Below, piece by piece: positions 10,956-19,848 of a DNA stretch of 64,000 nt. The notes below the pieces were generated by a model. It was not told where the DNA came from, did not search any database, and worked only from the letters and a program-made list of their open reading frames with translations. Location of the stretch: contig NZ_JAAAMG010000008.1 in the NCBI RefSeq assembly GCF_010500815.1, positions 168,850 through 232,849 of the forward strand, given 5' to 3'. This DNA comes from Jiella pacifica. GTDB taxonomy: Bacteria > Pseudomonadota > Alphaproteobacteria > Rhizobiales > Rhizobiaceae. Numbering within the stretch: the first letter of the stretch is position 1; every line of letters starts with the position of its first letter. Position numbers and translations under genes: made by a program.

Positions 10956-12175
10956 GGGGATGCGACACTCGTTTCGATCGGGCGCGGCCGGGTGACGAGT
11001 TCGAAATAGTCGAAGCCGTGGCCGCGCTCGGAGGGTTTCAGATACTGGAAGTGGAATTCCAGCGGCCGCATGCGGATACGGCGGAAGGTCTCGGGCTCGA
11101 GGATATCGTGAAAGTCCGGCTCGCGGGAGATCACCCGCGACCGCCTTTCGCCGAGGTCGATCCCCTCGACGAGCGAAATGCGGCAGCTCGATCCGGGATC
11201 GGAGCCGGAGGTCACGTCGAGAAGCCGCAGCCGATCGGTGGTGGCGATCTCGGCGAGATCGCGGCGAAATTCTTCGTCGCCGCCGAGGAGGGTGTAGAGC
11301 GGCACCGTGTGGCCGAGGGTCAGGAGCACGGTGTTCGGCCCGTCCTCGCCTTCGGGAATCAGGCGCAGCAGCTGCGCCCCGGCCCGCACCAGGTGAACAG
11401 CGCCGAGACTGTGGCCGACGACGAGGATCTCGTCGACTTCACCGGCCTTCCAGACCTCGAACATCCGCCCCGCGAATTCATGCGCCCTGTCCTGGGACCG
11501 CTCGAACCGGCCGTCGGCGCAGCCGCGAAGATAGCCGAGAAAGCGCGTCACCCACCAGACGTTCAGCCAGGACTTCAGCCGGTTCCAGCCCATCGACAAC
11601 ATCGCGACAACGAGGAGGACGACGGCGAGCGGCGCGGCGATCGCGACCCAGGGCGGGGCGCCGAGAGCCGTGCCGAGAGCCATGGCGAGCGCGGCGCCGG
11701 CCACCACTGCCGCAGCGGCGGCGAGGCCCCACAGGACGAGCAATGCCGGGGTCATCAGGATCGCCACGAACAGCGCCCAGGCCGGCCGGTAGAACCGCCT
11801 CAGAATGCCGCGCCGCCATGTCGTCCAGGCAAAGCGGAAGGATTCAATCGCCAGCCTAACCTGCTGGCGGGGAAACCAGTAGCGCCCGACGATGTTCGTC
11901 CACGGAAGCATCTCATAGTGCGTCTCGACCCGCGGGCCGGCGGGTGCGCCGCGCGAGGTCACGGTCCAGGCGCCGCGTGCAAGCGCCTCCTCCTCGCTCT
12001 CGACGACCGCGATGTCGCGCGACCACCTAGCCGAGGCCGCCGAAAGCCCGGCGCGAAAATGGCCGTGATAGACCGGCGTGCCGCGCGGATCGAACCCATG
12101 GATGTAGAAGACGTGCCTGCGGAAGTCGGCGCCTTGCGCGGCAGCGCTTCGCGCCGTCTCCGACGTCTCGGTCAT
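10952..12175 (-). CDS. Membrane-anchored putative alpha/beta hydrolase
   Basis: 407 residues. The N-terminal HVFYIHGFDPRG resembles the oxyanion-hole strand-loop of alpha/beta hydrolases, and VVGHSLGAVH gives the nucleophile elbow with Ser near residue 256. Two long hydrophobic segments (about residues 132-172 and 176-195) sit between them and should anchor it in the inner membrane. The C-terminus is soluble. The start at 12175 (MTETSETARS) has GGGGAG 11 nt upstream; an ATG at 12202 has none. It is coupled to the P450 by a 4-bp overlap, implying a common process. Not recognised beyond the fold-level features. Confidence 0.7.
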   Translation of the reverse strand: MTETSETARSAAAQGADFRRHVFYIHGFDPRGTPVYHGHFRAGLSAASARWSRDIAVVESEEEALARGAWTVTSRGAPAGPRVETHYEMLPWTNIVGRYWFPRQQVRLAIESFRFAWTTWRRGILRRFYRPAWALFVAILMTPALLVLWGLAAAAAVVAGAALAMALGTALGAPPWVAIAAPLAVVLLVVAMLSMGWNRLKSWLNVWWVTRFLGYLRGCADGRFERSQDRAHEFAGRMFEVWKAGEVDEILVVGHSLGAVHLVRAGAQLLRLIPEGEDGPNTVLLTLGHTVPLYTLLGGDEEFRRDLAEIATTDRLRLLDVTSGSDPGSSCRISLVEGIDLGERRSRVISREPDFHDILEPETFRRIRMRPLEFHFQYLKPSERGHGFDYFELVTRPRPIETSVASP

Positions 12176-12393
12176 GTCAGGCGATACTCCCCTCGACGGC
12201 ATGTTGCGGCGGGTCCGCCCTGGCCTGCCACATCGATCTCCGGGCGGACGAACGGCGCAGAACGGCTCCCGCCGGGACCATTCGATCCCTTCCCCGGGGC
12301 GATCGCCGCCGGACTATGAACGAGGAGAGCCGATAATCAAGGCCGGGAGCGACGGCAAGCGGGCGGGGCCGCCGGAGGTGCGGCGGAACGGCG

Positions 12394-13815
12394 TCACTCG
12401 CCCGGAACCTTGCCTTCTCCAAATCCCTCCGGCCGGCGCCGCTCCGCGATGCGCTCGGCACGCCTGCGCCGATAGGCTCGGCGGACCGCCCTGCCCCGGA
12501 CCTTCAGCCAGAAGCCAAAATCCTCGACGTTCTCCACCTGCCCCTCGTAGATCTCGGCGAGGGCCGTGCGGAATTCGCGATAGCCGAAGCGCGCCTCGCC
12601 CTCGATCAGATGGATCAGGATCATCCAGGCCGGCGAGACGAGAAGGGTAATTGCCGTCACCGCCAGTGCCAGCCGGTAGACGTCGCCGCCGATCGCCTGG
12701 GAGGCATAGGCGGCCGCGGCAAGGACGAAGGAGAACTCGCCGATCTGCGCCATCGAAAGCCCGGCCTCGACGGCCGTCTTGTGCGGCAGGCCGGCGAGCC
12801 GGATCAGGACGACGTTGAGGATGGTCTTCGCCAGAATGACGAAGACGGCGGCGATGGCGACGAGCTGCCAGTTGGCGACGATGTATTCGAGATCGATGAG
12901 CAGGCCGATCGACAGGAAGAAGACGACGAGCAGGATCGACTGGATCGGCTCGACCACGTGGATGACCGGCGAGCGCAGCGTGGAAGCGCCGACGACGAGC
13001 CCGGCGATGAACGCCCCATAGGCCGGCGACAGACCGATCCAGCCCGACATCGAGGCGGCGGCAAAGCAGAAGGCCAGCGAACCGAGGGCGAGGATCTCGA
13101 CGTTTCCCTCGACAGCCGCGGCAAAGCGCGGCTTCAGCTTGGGCCTCCGGCCGAGATACCACAGGAGACCGGCGAGAACGGCGACGGCGATCGTGATCTT
13201 CACGATCAGGCTCGTCCAGGCGATCTCCTCGCTGCCCCCGAGCGACGTCGAGATCAAGAGCATCGGCACGACGGCGATGTCCTGGGCGATGAGGACGCCG
13301 ACGGCGATCCGGCCGGGCTCGCCGCGAAGCTCGCCGATGTCCTCCAGCATCTTCATGGCGACGACGGTCGACGACAGGGCGATGATGAAGCCGAGGATCA
13401 GCGCCTCGGCAAAGGTCGCGTCGGAGATCGCCTTCAGGGTGAAGGTGATCGCCATGGCCGCGGCGAGCTGGCCGCCGGCGATCAGGAGCGCGGGCCGCAA
13501 CGTTGCGACGAAGGCCTTCAGCGACAGCTCCATGCCGATGAAGAAAAGCAGCATCAGGACGCCCATCTCGGCGAGCACCGTGACGTTCTCGTCGGAGGTG
13601 GAGACGAAGCCGAGGGCGTCCGGCCCCAGAAGGACGCCGGCGAGGATGAAGCCGACCAGCGGCGGCTGCTTCAGCCGCATCAGCCCGAGGCCGGCAAGCA
13701 CGGCGACAAGGATGACGAAGGCGATGACGGTGAGGTCGACGTGGTGTGCGGCAGCCGTCTCTTCCAAGCGGGTCTCCAGTTGGACGATTGGGATCGCCAT
13801 CACGGGGCAGAACAT
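12394..13815 (-). CDS. Monovalent cation:proton antiporter (CPA2 family)
   Basis: 473 residues with about 12-13 membrane segments, similar to the membrane part of KefB/YbaL-type antiporters. Family marks include LMRLKQPPLVGFILAGVLLGP at the N-terminus, FFIGMELSLK, and ALSSTVVAMKMLEDIGE followed by GVLIAQDIAVVPML, where Gln-Asp is the ion-binding pair. The C-terminal 60 residues are basic; no RCK/TrkA-N domain is present, so nucleotide or glutathione gating as in Kef is not expected. The start is uncertain: ATG at 13815 or the second ATG at 13800 (MAIPIVQLE); neither has a good ribosome binding site. Likely role is K+/Na+ and pH homeostasis. Confidence 0.88.
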   Translation of the reverse strand: MFCPVMAIPIVQLETRLEETAAAHHVDLTVIAFVILVAVLAGLGLMRLKQPPLVGFILAGVLLGPDALGFVSTSDENVTVLAEMGVLMLLFFIGMELSLKAFVATLRPALLIAGGQLAAAMAITFTLKAISDATFAEALILGFIIALSSTVVAMKMLEDIGELRGEPGRIAVGVLIAQDIAVVPMLLISTSLGGSEEIAWTSLIVKITIAVAVLAGLLWYLGRRPKLKPRFAAAVEGNVEILALGSLAFCFAAASMSGWIGLSPAYGAFIAGLVVGASTLRSPVIHVVEPIQSILLVVFFLSIGLLIDLEYIVANWQLVAIAAVFVILAKTILNVVLIRLAGLPHKTAVEAGLSMAQIGEFSFVLAAAAYASQAIGGDVYRLALAVTAITLLVSPAWMILIHLIEGEARFGYREFRTALAEIYEGQVENVEDFGFWLKVRGRAVRRAYRRRRAERIAERRRPEGFGEGKVPGE

Positions 13816-14044
13816 TGGTCGTGGTTTGGCGAAAGGCAGGGCGCGGCGAATTTTTCCGGCTTCGAAGCCGATTCATTCGGGCGCTCACCGTTACCGATCG
13901 GTGCCGCGCCTCCCCGGCTGCCAAGAAATCGGGGCGTTTTTCGAAGACTTGCGGGATCTTTTTCCTGAGATCGCGCTTCACCATATGAAGTTCCGGTGGA
14001 TCATCCCGCAGTCGTTGCGGGGATGTTCGGGAGATTGACGAGAG

Positions 14045-14491
14045 ATGAGCGCGACTTACGCCGAGACGGACGGCTTGGACCGGACAGAACATCTTCGCCG
14101 GCTGCGCCGGGTGGCGAAGGTCGCGCGGCTGATGGACACGGCGATCCGCATTCCCGGCACCGGCATCAGCTTCGGCGGCGATTCGATTGTCGGCCTCGTG
14201 CCGGGCATCGGCGACGCGGGCACCGCCATGGTCTCGCTTTGGATCGTCAACGAGGCGCGACGCCTCGGCATGCCGAGCCACAAGCTGGCGAAGATGGTCG
14301 GCAATGTCGGGCTCGACTTCGGCCTCGGCGCCGTGCCGCTGGTCGGCGATGTCTTCGACCTGTTCTTCAAGGCCAACCGGAAGAATCTCGCAATCATCCT
14401 CGATCATTTCGGCGAGGACGGCCTGATCGACGATCGCGGCGACATCCGCCCGATGAAGGACATCACGCCGAAGGCCAAGACCCGGCGATAG
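14045..14491 (+). CDS. DUF4112 membrane protein
   Basis: 148 residues. The core, from AKVARLMDTAIRIPGTGIS through IVGLVPGIGDAG to FGLGAVPLVGDVFDLFFKAN, is the DUF4112 signature: two glycine-rich hydrophobic segments separated by a short basic loop. Proteins of this family are small predicted membrane proteins of unknown role in many alphaproteobacteria. The ATG at 14045 is preceded by a purine-rich GACGAGAG. It is convergent with the ornithine decarboxylase gene, with 12 bp between the stop codons. Nothing in the context suggests a function. Confidence 0.85.
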   Translation: MSATYAETDGLDRTEHLRRLRRVAKVARLMDTAIRIPGTGISFGGDSIVGLVPGIGDAGTAMVSLWIVNEARRLGMPSHKLAKMVGNVGLDFGLGAVPLVGDVFDLFFKANRKNLAIILDHFGEDGLIDDRGDIRPMKDITPKAKTRR

Positions 14492-14503
14492 CCGGGCTTC
14501 CGG

Positions 14504-15724
14504 TCAATCGGCCATCGTCTCCAGGCTGGCATAGCCTTCGGCCTTGTCGCCTGCGTCGAAGGGCGTCGTCACTTCCACGAAGGTGTCGGGATAAAAGCCG
14601 TTGAAGCGGGTGCGCAGCGACAGGGAGTAGGCGCCGATGTGGCCGATCTCGATCCAGTCGCCGGTGTCGACGGTTTCGGGCAGCCAGAACGGCCGCGACA
14701 GGATGTCCACCGAATCGCAGGTGGCGCCGCAGACCTTGAAGGCGCCGATCTTCGAAGGGTCGCCATTGCGGGTCACCCGCGCTGGATCGGGGATGAAGCG
14801 AGCAGGAAGCGTGATCTTGCCGGTCCAACTATCCGACAGCGATGCCCAGATGCCGTCATTGATGTAGAGCCGGCGGCCCTTTCTCAGCAGCACCCGCACG
14901 ATCAGCGAAAACGCCCGTGCGACGATCACCCGGCCCGGTTCGGCGACCAGCGGCAGATCGCCGAAGCCCCATTCGTCGATGTCGGCGTTGAGCCGCGTCA
15001 TGATCTCCGGAAAGCCTGGCATCTCCTTCTTCTTGCGGCGCGGATCATGGCCGTATTCGGCGGGAAAGCCGCCGCCGACGTCGAGCCCGGCGAGCGGCAC
15101 GTCCGCGCGGTTGCGCACCCAGTCGGCCGAGGCGAGCGCCCGTTCGTAGGTGTCCGGATCCTCGATCTGCGAGCCGACGTGGAAGCAGATTCCGACCTTG
15201 AAGCCGATCTTGTGGCAGCGCTGCAGGAGTTCGACGGCATGGGCGGGCGCCGCGCCGAATTTCTTCGACAATTCGTAGGCGGCGTGGCCCTTGGTCTGGA
15301 TGCGGACGAACAGCGTCACGGTTCCCGGATCGATGTCGAGCGCCCGGACGATCCGCAGGATCTTCGCCACCTCGTCCTCATGGTCCAGCGACAGCACCCG
15401 GATGCCGTAGGTTTCGAGCGCCAGGCGGATGTCCGACTGGGCCTTCACCGGATGCATGTAGAGCATCTCGGCATCGGCCCTGGCCGCCTTCACCGCCGCA
15501 AATTCCCCCGGCGAGGCGACGTCGAAGATCTTGATCCCCGCCTTCGCGAGGGTCTCCAGCACCATCGGCTCGCCATTGGTCTTGACCGCATAGGCCGTCT
15601 CGCCGGGAAACGCCGCCATGAAGGCCTTGGCGTCCGCCGCCAGAACCTCCGGCCGGAAGCAGTAGACGGGCACGTCGGGGCGCAAGGTCAGGGCGGCGTC
15701 TTTCGCCGTCGAATAGCTCTGCAA
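14504..15724 (-). CDS. Ornithine/lysine-type PLP decarboxylase (fold III)
   Basis: 406 residues, alanine-racemase-fold decarboxylase that makes putrescine from ornithine; some alphaproteobacterial homologues also accept lysine. PLP lysine is K48 in ETAYAVKTNGEP; the phosphate-binding region includes DVGGGFPAEYG; the C-terminal active-site cysteine is in VCGATCDSVDIL. There is no ATG before the conserved region; I place the start at TTG 15724, six bases after CGGAGAAG, which gives the family length. An open frame continues upstream to 15991 but overlaps the divergent amidase promoter and is not conserved. Together with homospermidine synthase (34669-36114) it would supply homospermidine. Confidence 0.9.
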   Translation of the reverse strand: MQSYSTAKDAALTLRPDVPVYCFRPEVLAADAKAFMAAFPGETAYAVKTNGEPMVLETLAKAGIKIFDVASPGEFAAVKAARADAEMLYMHPVKAQSDIRLALETYGIRVLSLDHEDEVAKILRIVRALDIDPGTVTLFVRIQTKGHAAYELSKKFGAAPAHAVELLQRCHKIGFKVGICFHVGSQIEDPDTYERALASADWVRNRADVPLAGLDVGGGFPAEYGHDPRRKKKEMPGFPEIMTRLNADIDEWGFGDLPLVAEPGRVIVARAFSLIVRVLLRKGRRLYINDGIWASLSDSWTGKITLPARFIPDPARVTRNGDPSKIGAFKVCGATCDSVDILSRPFWLPETVDTGDWIEIGHIGAYSLSLRTRFNGFYPDTFVEVTTPFDAGDKAEGYASLETMAD

Positions 15725-15891
15725 GCTGGCTTCTCCGAGAGGTTGGCGCGGCGGAAGATGGGGCGGCGAGCGCCAAGGTCTAACCGGCCCGACGTTTGAC
15801 GGCACGAGGCTTTGTACTTGCCGGTGAGGCGAATGCAGCGGTACCGACGTTGAAGCCGCGAATCCGCGCCCACCGAAGGACCCATAGCAGA

Positions 15892-17187
15892 ATGCTCGAC
15901 CGCCATTCGACCGCCGCTTCGAAATTGACCGAAATCGTTTCCGCCATCGCGGAACAACGCTCGACGCCCGCAAAAGAGATCGAAGCCGCACGCCGGCGGA
16001 TCGCCGAGAGCGACGGCGAGGTCGGCGCCTTTCTGCGCCTTGCGCCGGACGAAAGCCTTCAGGCGGCGGCGGCGTCGGATGGTCCCCTCGCCGGCATCAC
16101 GATCGGCGTGAAGGACATCTACGACACGCGCGACATGGCGACGGAGCACGGTTCGCAAATCTATCGCGGCCACCGGCCGGTGGCGGACGCTTCGCTCGTC
16201 TCGATGGCGCGGCTCGCCGGCGCGGCGATCCTCGGCAAGACGACGACGACGGAATTCGCCAGCCTCGACCCGACGCCCACCCGCAACCCGCGCAATCTCG
16301 CCCATACGCCCGGCGGCTCGTCCTCGGGTTCGGCGGCGGCCGTCGCGGCCGGCATGGTGCCGCTCGCCTTCGGATCCCAGACCGGCGGCTCGGTGATCCG
16401 GCCGGCCTCCTTCTGCGGCGTCGCCGGCTTCAAGCCGAGTTTTCGTCTGTTTCCGTCGGTCGGCATGAAGACGTTCTCCTTCACACTCGACACGGCGGGC
16501 CTCTTCGCCGCAACGGCAGAGGATCTGGCCCTCGCTGCCCGACTGATCACCGGCCGCGATTTCGGCGCTGGCCGGCGAGCCGATGGCAGAGGCCTGCGGG
16601 TCGGGTTCTACAAGAGCGCCGTCGACGACGAGGTCGAGGCCGACATGCAGGCCGCGGTCGCGGAGGCGGCGACACTCTTGGAGCGGTCTGGCGCGACCAC
16701 CGTCACCGTCGAGGAACCGGCCTCGCTCACCGCCGCCCGCTCCTGCCACGCAACGATCCAAAGCTTCGAGGCGGTGATGGCGCTGTCGGACGAATTCCGT
16801 CGCCATCGCCAGAGGCTCGGCGCCGATCTCGGCGCGATCCTCGATCACGGCGCGACGATCGAGCCGGCCGAATACGACGAAGCCCGCCGGACGGCACGGA
16901 TCGGCCGAAAGGCCGCCTCGGCGCTGTTCGAGACCGTCGACGTCCTGATCGCACCCTCGGCGCTCGGGCCGGCGCCGCGCGGCCTTGCCAGCACGGGCGA
17001 CGCGCTGATGAACAAGCTGTGGACGCTGACCGGCAATCCGGTCGTCAACGTGCCCGGCCTTGCCTCGAGCGTCGGCCTGCCGCTGGGCGTCTCGGTCATC
17101 GCCCGCTTCGGCAGAGACGCCCTGGCGCTCGACGTCGCGAGCCTCCTCCAGGCAATGATCGCGGCGCCTGAGAACGCTGGATCGTGA
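15892..17187 (+). CDS. Amidase signature family enzyme
   Basis: 431 residues. The amidase signature GGSSSGSAAAVAAG holds the cis-Ser of the Ser-cisSer-Lys triad; the catalytic Lys is in GVKDIYDT and the nucleophile Ser lies in SQTGGSVIRPASFCG. Such enzymes hydrolyse amides (for example allophanate, acetamides or, as GatA, Gln on mischarged tRNA); the sequence is shorter than GatA (about 490) and no gatC/B is near, so a catabolic amidase is more likely. The start at 15892 (MLDRHSTAASKL) has AAGGA about 11 nt upstream; an earlier ATG at 15796 lies in the promoter region shared with the divergent decarboxylase. Confidence 0.88.
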   Translation: MLDRHSTAASKLTEIVSAIAEQRSTPAKEIEAARRRIAESDGEVGAFLRLAPDESLQAAAASDGPLAGITIGVKDIYDTRDMATEHGSQIYRGHRPVADASLVSMARLAGAAILGKTTTTEFASLDPTPTRNPRNLAHTPGGSSSGSAAAVAAGMVPLAFGSQTGGSVIRPASFCGVAGFKPSFRLFPSVGMKTFSFTLDTAGLFAATAEDLALAARLITGRDFGAGRRADGRGLRVGFYKSAVDDEVEADMQAAVAEAATLLERSGATTVTVEEPASLTAARSCHATIQSFEAVMALSDEFRRHRQRLGADLGAILDHGATIEPAEYDEARRTARIGRKAASALFETVDVLIAPSALGPAPRGLASTGDALMNKLWTLTGNPVVNVPGLASSVGLPLGVSVIARFGRDALALDVASLLQAMIAAPENAGS

Positions 17188-17402
17188 CGAAGTTGTGACT
17201 GATCGGGCTTGGCGGCATTGTGCCAAAACGGGACGATTGGCAAAAAATCACGTCGCCCTCTTCGCAGCTGCATCCTCTGCATTGCGAGAGACTTGCGGCC
17301 GATCCATGGCAGTCATGCGGCAGTGCAGCGACGATTGTGTCTTTACGGATCGCAGCCGTTCGTTAACCTGTCACGATGAATGCAACGAGGAGCTCGATAG
17401 CC

Positions 17403-17489
17403 ATGCATCTCACGCGTTCGCTCAACCTCATCATGATCTGCGCGGCGTTTGCCTTTCTCGTAGCCATGGTGGCAGGCTACATGCCCTGA
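17403..17489 (+). CDS. Candidate 28-residue membrane microprotein
   Basis: A short frame encodes MHLTRSLNLIMICAAFAFL and nine further residues ending GYMP: a basic N-terminus followed by one hydrophobic helix (about residues 8-25). GAGGAG lies 11 nt upstream of the ATG. A strong factor-independent terminator follows about 110 bp downstream on the same strand, which fits a short independent transcript. I recall similarly short single-helix proteins in rhizobia but cannot name a family. Function unknown. It could be a chance frame; codon composition and the hydrophobic pattern favour a real product. Confidence 0.5.
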   Translation: MHLTRSLNLIMICAAFAFLVAMVAGYMP

Positions 17490-17598
17490 GCCAGTGCCAG
17501 GAGGCGCAAGGGGCGGGCCAGGTCGAGGCCTTCAAAGATTGTCTCGACCATAGGACCCGCCGCAGCCGCTCCCCGTCTTCGAAGCGGGAAGAAACACG

Positions 17599-17632
17599 AA
17601 AGGCCGGGGAGACCCGGCCTTTCTCTTTTTTT
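17599..17632 (+). terminator. Strong intrinsic terminator
   Basis: AAAGGCCGGG (17599-17608), loop GAGA, CCCGGCCTTT (17613-17622): a perfect 10-bp stem followed by CTCTTTTTTT. The T-run is on the plus strand, so it ends a rightward transcript, that of the amidase and/or the 28-residue microprotein. It also insulates them from the convergent metF. Confidence 0.92.
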
Positions 17633-17731
17633 GACCCGTCGACCTTCGCACCGCTCTGTCTTCGGGCCGCCGATTGCGCGCCGGCGGCTCCCGCCCGAAA
17701 GAGCGCTTCGCAGCGCTTGCGGCGTTTCTGT

Positions 17732-18649
17732 TCAGGCCGCTGCTGCGGCCTCGGCCTTCTCCTCGTTCTCGGGCTGCGCCGCGCGCAGGCCGAGAATGTG
17801 GCAGATCGAATAGACGAGATCGGCGCGGTTCATCGTATAGAAGTGGAAGTCGGAAATGCCCCGGCGCGTCAGGTCGAGAACCTGCTCGGCGCAGAAGGCA
17901 GCCGCCACATGCGAGCGAGTCTGCTCGTCCTCTTCCAGCCCGTCGAAACGTCGGGCGAGCCAATCGGGAATGCTGGCGCCGGTCGCGCCGGCGAAGCGGG
18001 CGATCTTGGTGAAGTCGTGGATCGGCGCGATGCCGGGGACGATCGGGATGTAGATCCCGGCCTTGCGGACGCGCTCCACGTAACGCTCGAAAATGTCGTT
18101 GTCGAAGAAGAACTGGGTGATCGCCCGGGTCGCGCCGTTGTCGACCTTGCGCTTCAGAAGGTCGATGTCGGTGGCGAAATCCGGGCTCTCCGGGTGCTTT
18201 TCCGGGTAGGCCGCGACGGAGATCTCGAAATCGTCGATCGACTTCAGGCCGGCAACGAGTTCGACGGCGTTGCGATAGCCGTCTTCACGCGCGACGTATT
18301 TGCCGCCAACGCCGGCCTGACTGTCGCCGCGCAGCGCCACGAAGTGCTTCACGCCGGTGTCGCGATACTGGCGGACCACCTCGCTTACGTCCTCGCGCGA
18401 GGCGTCGACGCAGGTCAGATGCGCCGCAGGCGTCAGGTTCGTCTCGTTCAGGATGCGCGAGATCGTGTGGTGGGTGCGCTCTCGGGTCGAGCCGCCGGCG
18501 CCATAGGTCACCGAGACGAATGTCGGCTGCATCGGCGCCAGCCGCTCGATGGAGCGCCAGAGGTTCTCCTCCATCTTGTCGCTCTTCGGCGGAAAGAATT
18601 CGAACGAGACGCGGATGCCGGAATTCGACAGGGCGTTGACCTGGCTCAT
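17732..18649 (-). CDS. metF: Methylenetetrahydrofolate reductase
   Basis: 305 residues, FAD-dependent TIM-barrel enzyme that reduces 5,10-methylene-THF to 5-methyl-THF for methionine synthesis. Conserved marks are VSFEFFPPKSDKMEENLW with the catalytic Glu, FVSVTYGAGGSTRERT, AHLTCVDASR, FVALRGDSQAG and FFFDNDIFERYV. Length fits bacterial MetF. It starts 12 bp after the stop of the ArsR-methyltransferase gene, so the two form an operon and are probably controlled together. The alanine- and glutamate-rich C-terminal tail is ordinary for alphaproteobacterial copies. Confidence 0.97.
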   Translation of the reverse strand: MSQVNALSNSGIRVSFEFFPPKSDKMEENLWRSIERLAPMQPTFVSVTYGAGGSTRERTHHTISRILNETNLTPAAHLTCVDASREDVSEVVRQYRDTGVKHFVALRGDSQAGVGGKYVAREDGYRNAVELVAGLKSIDDFEISVAAYPEKHPESPDFATDIDLLKRKVDNGATRAITQFFFDNDIFERYVERVRKAGIYIPIVPGIAPIHDFTKIARFAGATGASIPDWLARRFDGLEEDEQTRSHVAAAFCAEQVLDLTRRGISDFHFYTMNRADLVYSICHILGLRAAQPENEEKAEAAAAA

Positions 18650-18661
18650 GACGTTGTTTCC

Positions 18662-19675
18662 TCAGCTTGTCATTGACGTTCGGGCTCGCTCCTCGCCCGC
18701 GACGAGGAGACGCTGGTCCTCGGCGAGGAGCAGCGTGACGGTGAGTTCGCCGGCCTCGGTGGCCGTCGATTCCAGATGCGCGAGCGAGCGGACGTTCAGT
18801 CCCGCCGTCTCGGCATAGGATGCAAGGGTCTGGTCCGAGAAGCCGAGCCTCAGATGGGCGTGCTGGCTGCGCAGGAATTCCAGATCATGTGGCGCGAAAT
18901 CGATGATGGCGAGCCGGCCGCCCGGCGCGAGCGCGCCCGCCGCCTCGCGGACGGCCCGGGCCGGATCGTCGAGATAATGCAGCACCTGGTGAATGACGAC
19001 GAGATCGAAGCCGCCGCGCTCGATCGGCAGATGATAGACGCTGCCGAGCCTGACCTGCGCATTGCCGACCTTGGCGGCATCGAGCTTGGCCCGCGCCACC
19101 GCCAGCATCTCGCGGGAGGAGTCGATCCCCACCGCCCGCTCGCAACGGGGCGCGAGAAACTCCAGCATCCGCCCGGTCCCGGTCCCGACGTCGAGGAGCG
19201 TGTCGAACCGCCGCTTGCCGAGGGCCTGCAGCAGTGCCGCCTCGACCTCGGCGTCGGAGACGTGGAGCTTGCGGATGCGGTCCCATTCGGCGGCATTGCG
19301 GGCGAAATAATCCGCCGCGCGCTCGGCCCGGCGCGCCCGCACCTCTTCCAACCGCTCGGCATCACGGGCGAGCACCGGATCGGCGGGATCGACCCATCCG
19401 ACGAGAGCCCGCATCACCGGCAGTGCGACGGGATCATCGGACGCCCGGAAGAACGCCCACGACCCCTCCTGATAGCGCATGATCAGGCCGGCCTCGGCGA
19501 GCAGCTTCAGATGACGCGAAATCCGCGGCTGCGACTGCCCGAGAATCGTCGTAAGCTCGCTGACGGTGAGATCGGCGCCGGAGAGAAGGACGAGCAGCCG
19601 CAGCCGCGTCGGCTCGGCCGCGGCGCGCAGCAGATCGACGAAGGGCTCGAAGGGAAACTTGCGGACGTCCAGCAT
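18662..19675 (-). CDS. ArsR-family regulator fused to SAM methyltransferase domain
   Basis: 337 residues. Residues 1-95 form an ArsR winged helix (AAAEPTRLRLLVLLSGADLTVSEL, recognition helix around QSQPRISRHLKLLAEAGLI). Residues about 150-300 form a class I methyltransferase with motif I LLDVGTGTGRMLE and LHYLDDPARAVREAA after motif II. The arsenic-sensing cysteine motif of ArsR (ELCVCDL) is absent. Located directly upstream of metF, it probably senses a methionine-cycle metabolite (SAM or SAH), comparable to the SahR type of ArsR regulator; that ligand is inference. A palindrome at 19694-19709 just upstream of the ATG could be its own operator. Confidence 0.88.
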   Translation of the reverse strand: MLDVRKFPFEPFVDLLRAAAEPTRLRLLVLLSGADLTVSELTTILGQSQPRISRHLKLLAEAGLIMRYQEGSWAFFRASDDPVALPVMRALVGWVDPADPVLARDAERLEEVRARRAERAADYFARNAAEWDRIRKLHVSDAEVEAALLQALGKRRFDTLLDVGTGTGRMLEFLAPRCERAVGIDSSREMLAVARAKLDAAKVGNAQVRLGSVYHLPIERGGFDLVVIHQVLHYLDDPARAVREAAGALAPGGRLAIIDFAPHDLEFLRSQHAHLRLGFSDQTLASYAETAGLNVRSLAHLESTATEAGELTVTLLLAEDQRLLVAGEERARTSMTS

Positions 19676-19693
19676 GGCTAACTCGATTACGAT

Positions 19694-19709
19694 ATAAAGA
19701 TATGTTTAT
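19694..19709. promoter_or_regulatory. Palindromic operator candidate before ArsR-metF operon
   Basis: The 16-mer ATAAAGATATGTTTAT is an inverted repeat with one mismatched pair, embedded in a short AT-rich tract (19691-19712) in otherwise GC-rich DNA, 19 bp upstream of the ArsR-family ATG. Size and symmetry suit a dimeric winged-helix repressor, suggesting autoregulation of the regulator-metF operon. Confidence 0.6.
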
Positions 19710-19848
19710 GTGACGCCAACAATGAACGCAAGCACTTTCGTGATCTGTCCATCGATTTTTCGCATTAGGCGAGGGCGCTAAGGCTTGCCGTCATGCCCCT
19801 CCTCCCGAAGCGACAGACCGAAACCGCGGCCAATCCTGGAGACATGCC

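Noticed and set aside
15725..15891. Possible speF-type leader RNA upstream of the ornithine decarboxylase.
   Set aside because: I could not recognise the conserved structure in the 167-bp gap; a covariance search would be needed.
17362..17375. A single CTGTCAC resembling a Pho half-site before the 28-residue gene.
   Set aside because: No second half-site occurs at 11-bp spacing on either side.
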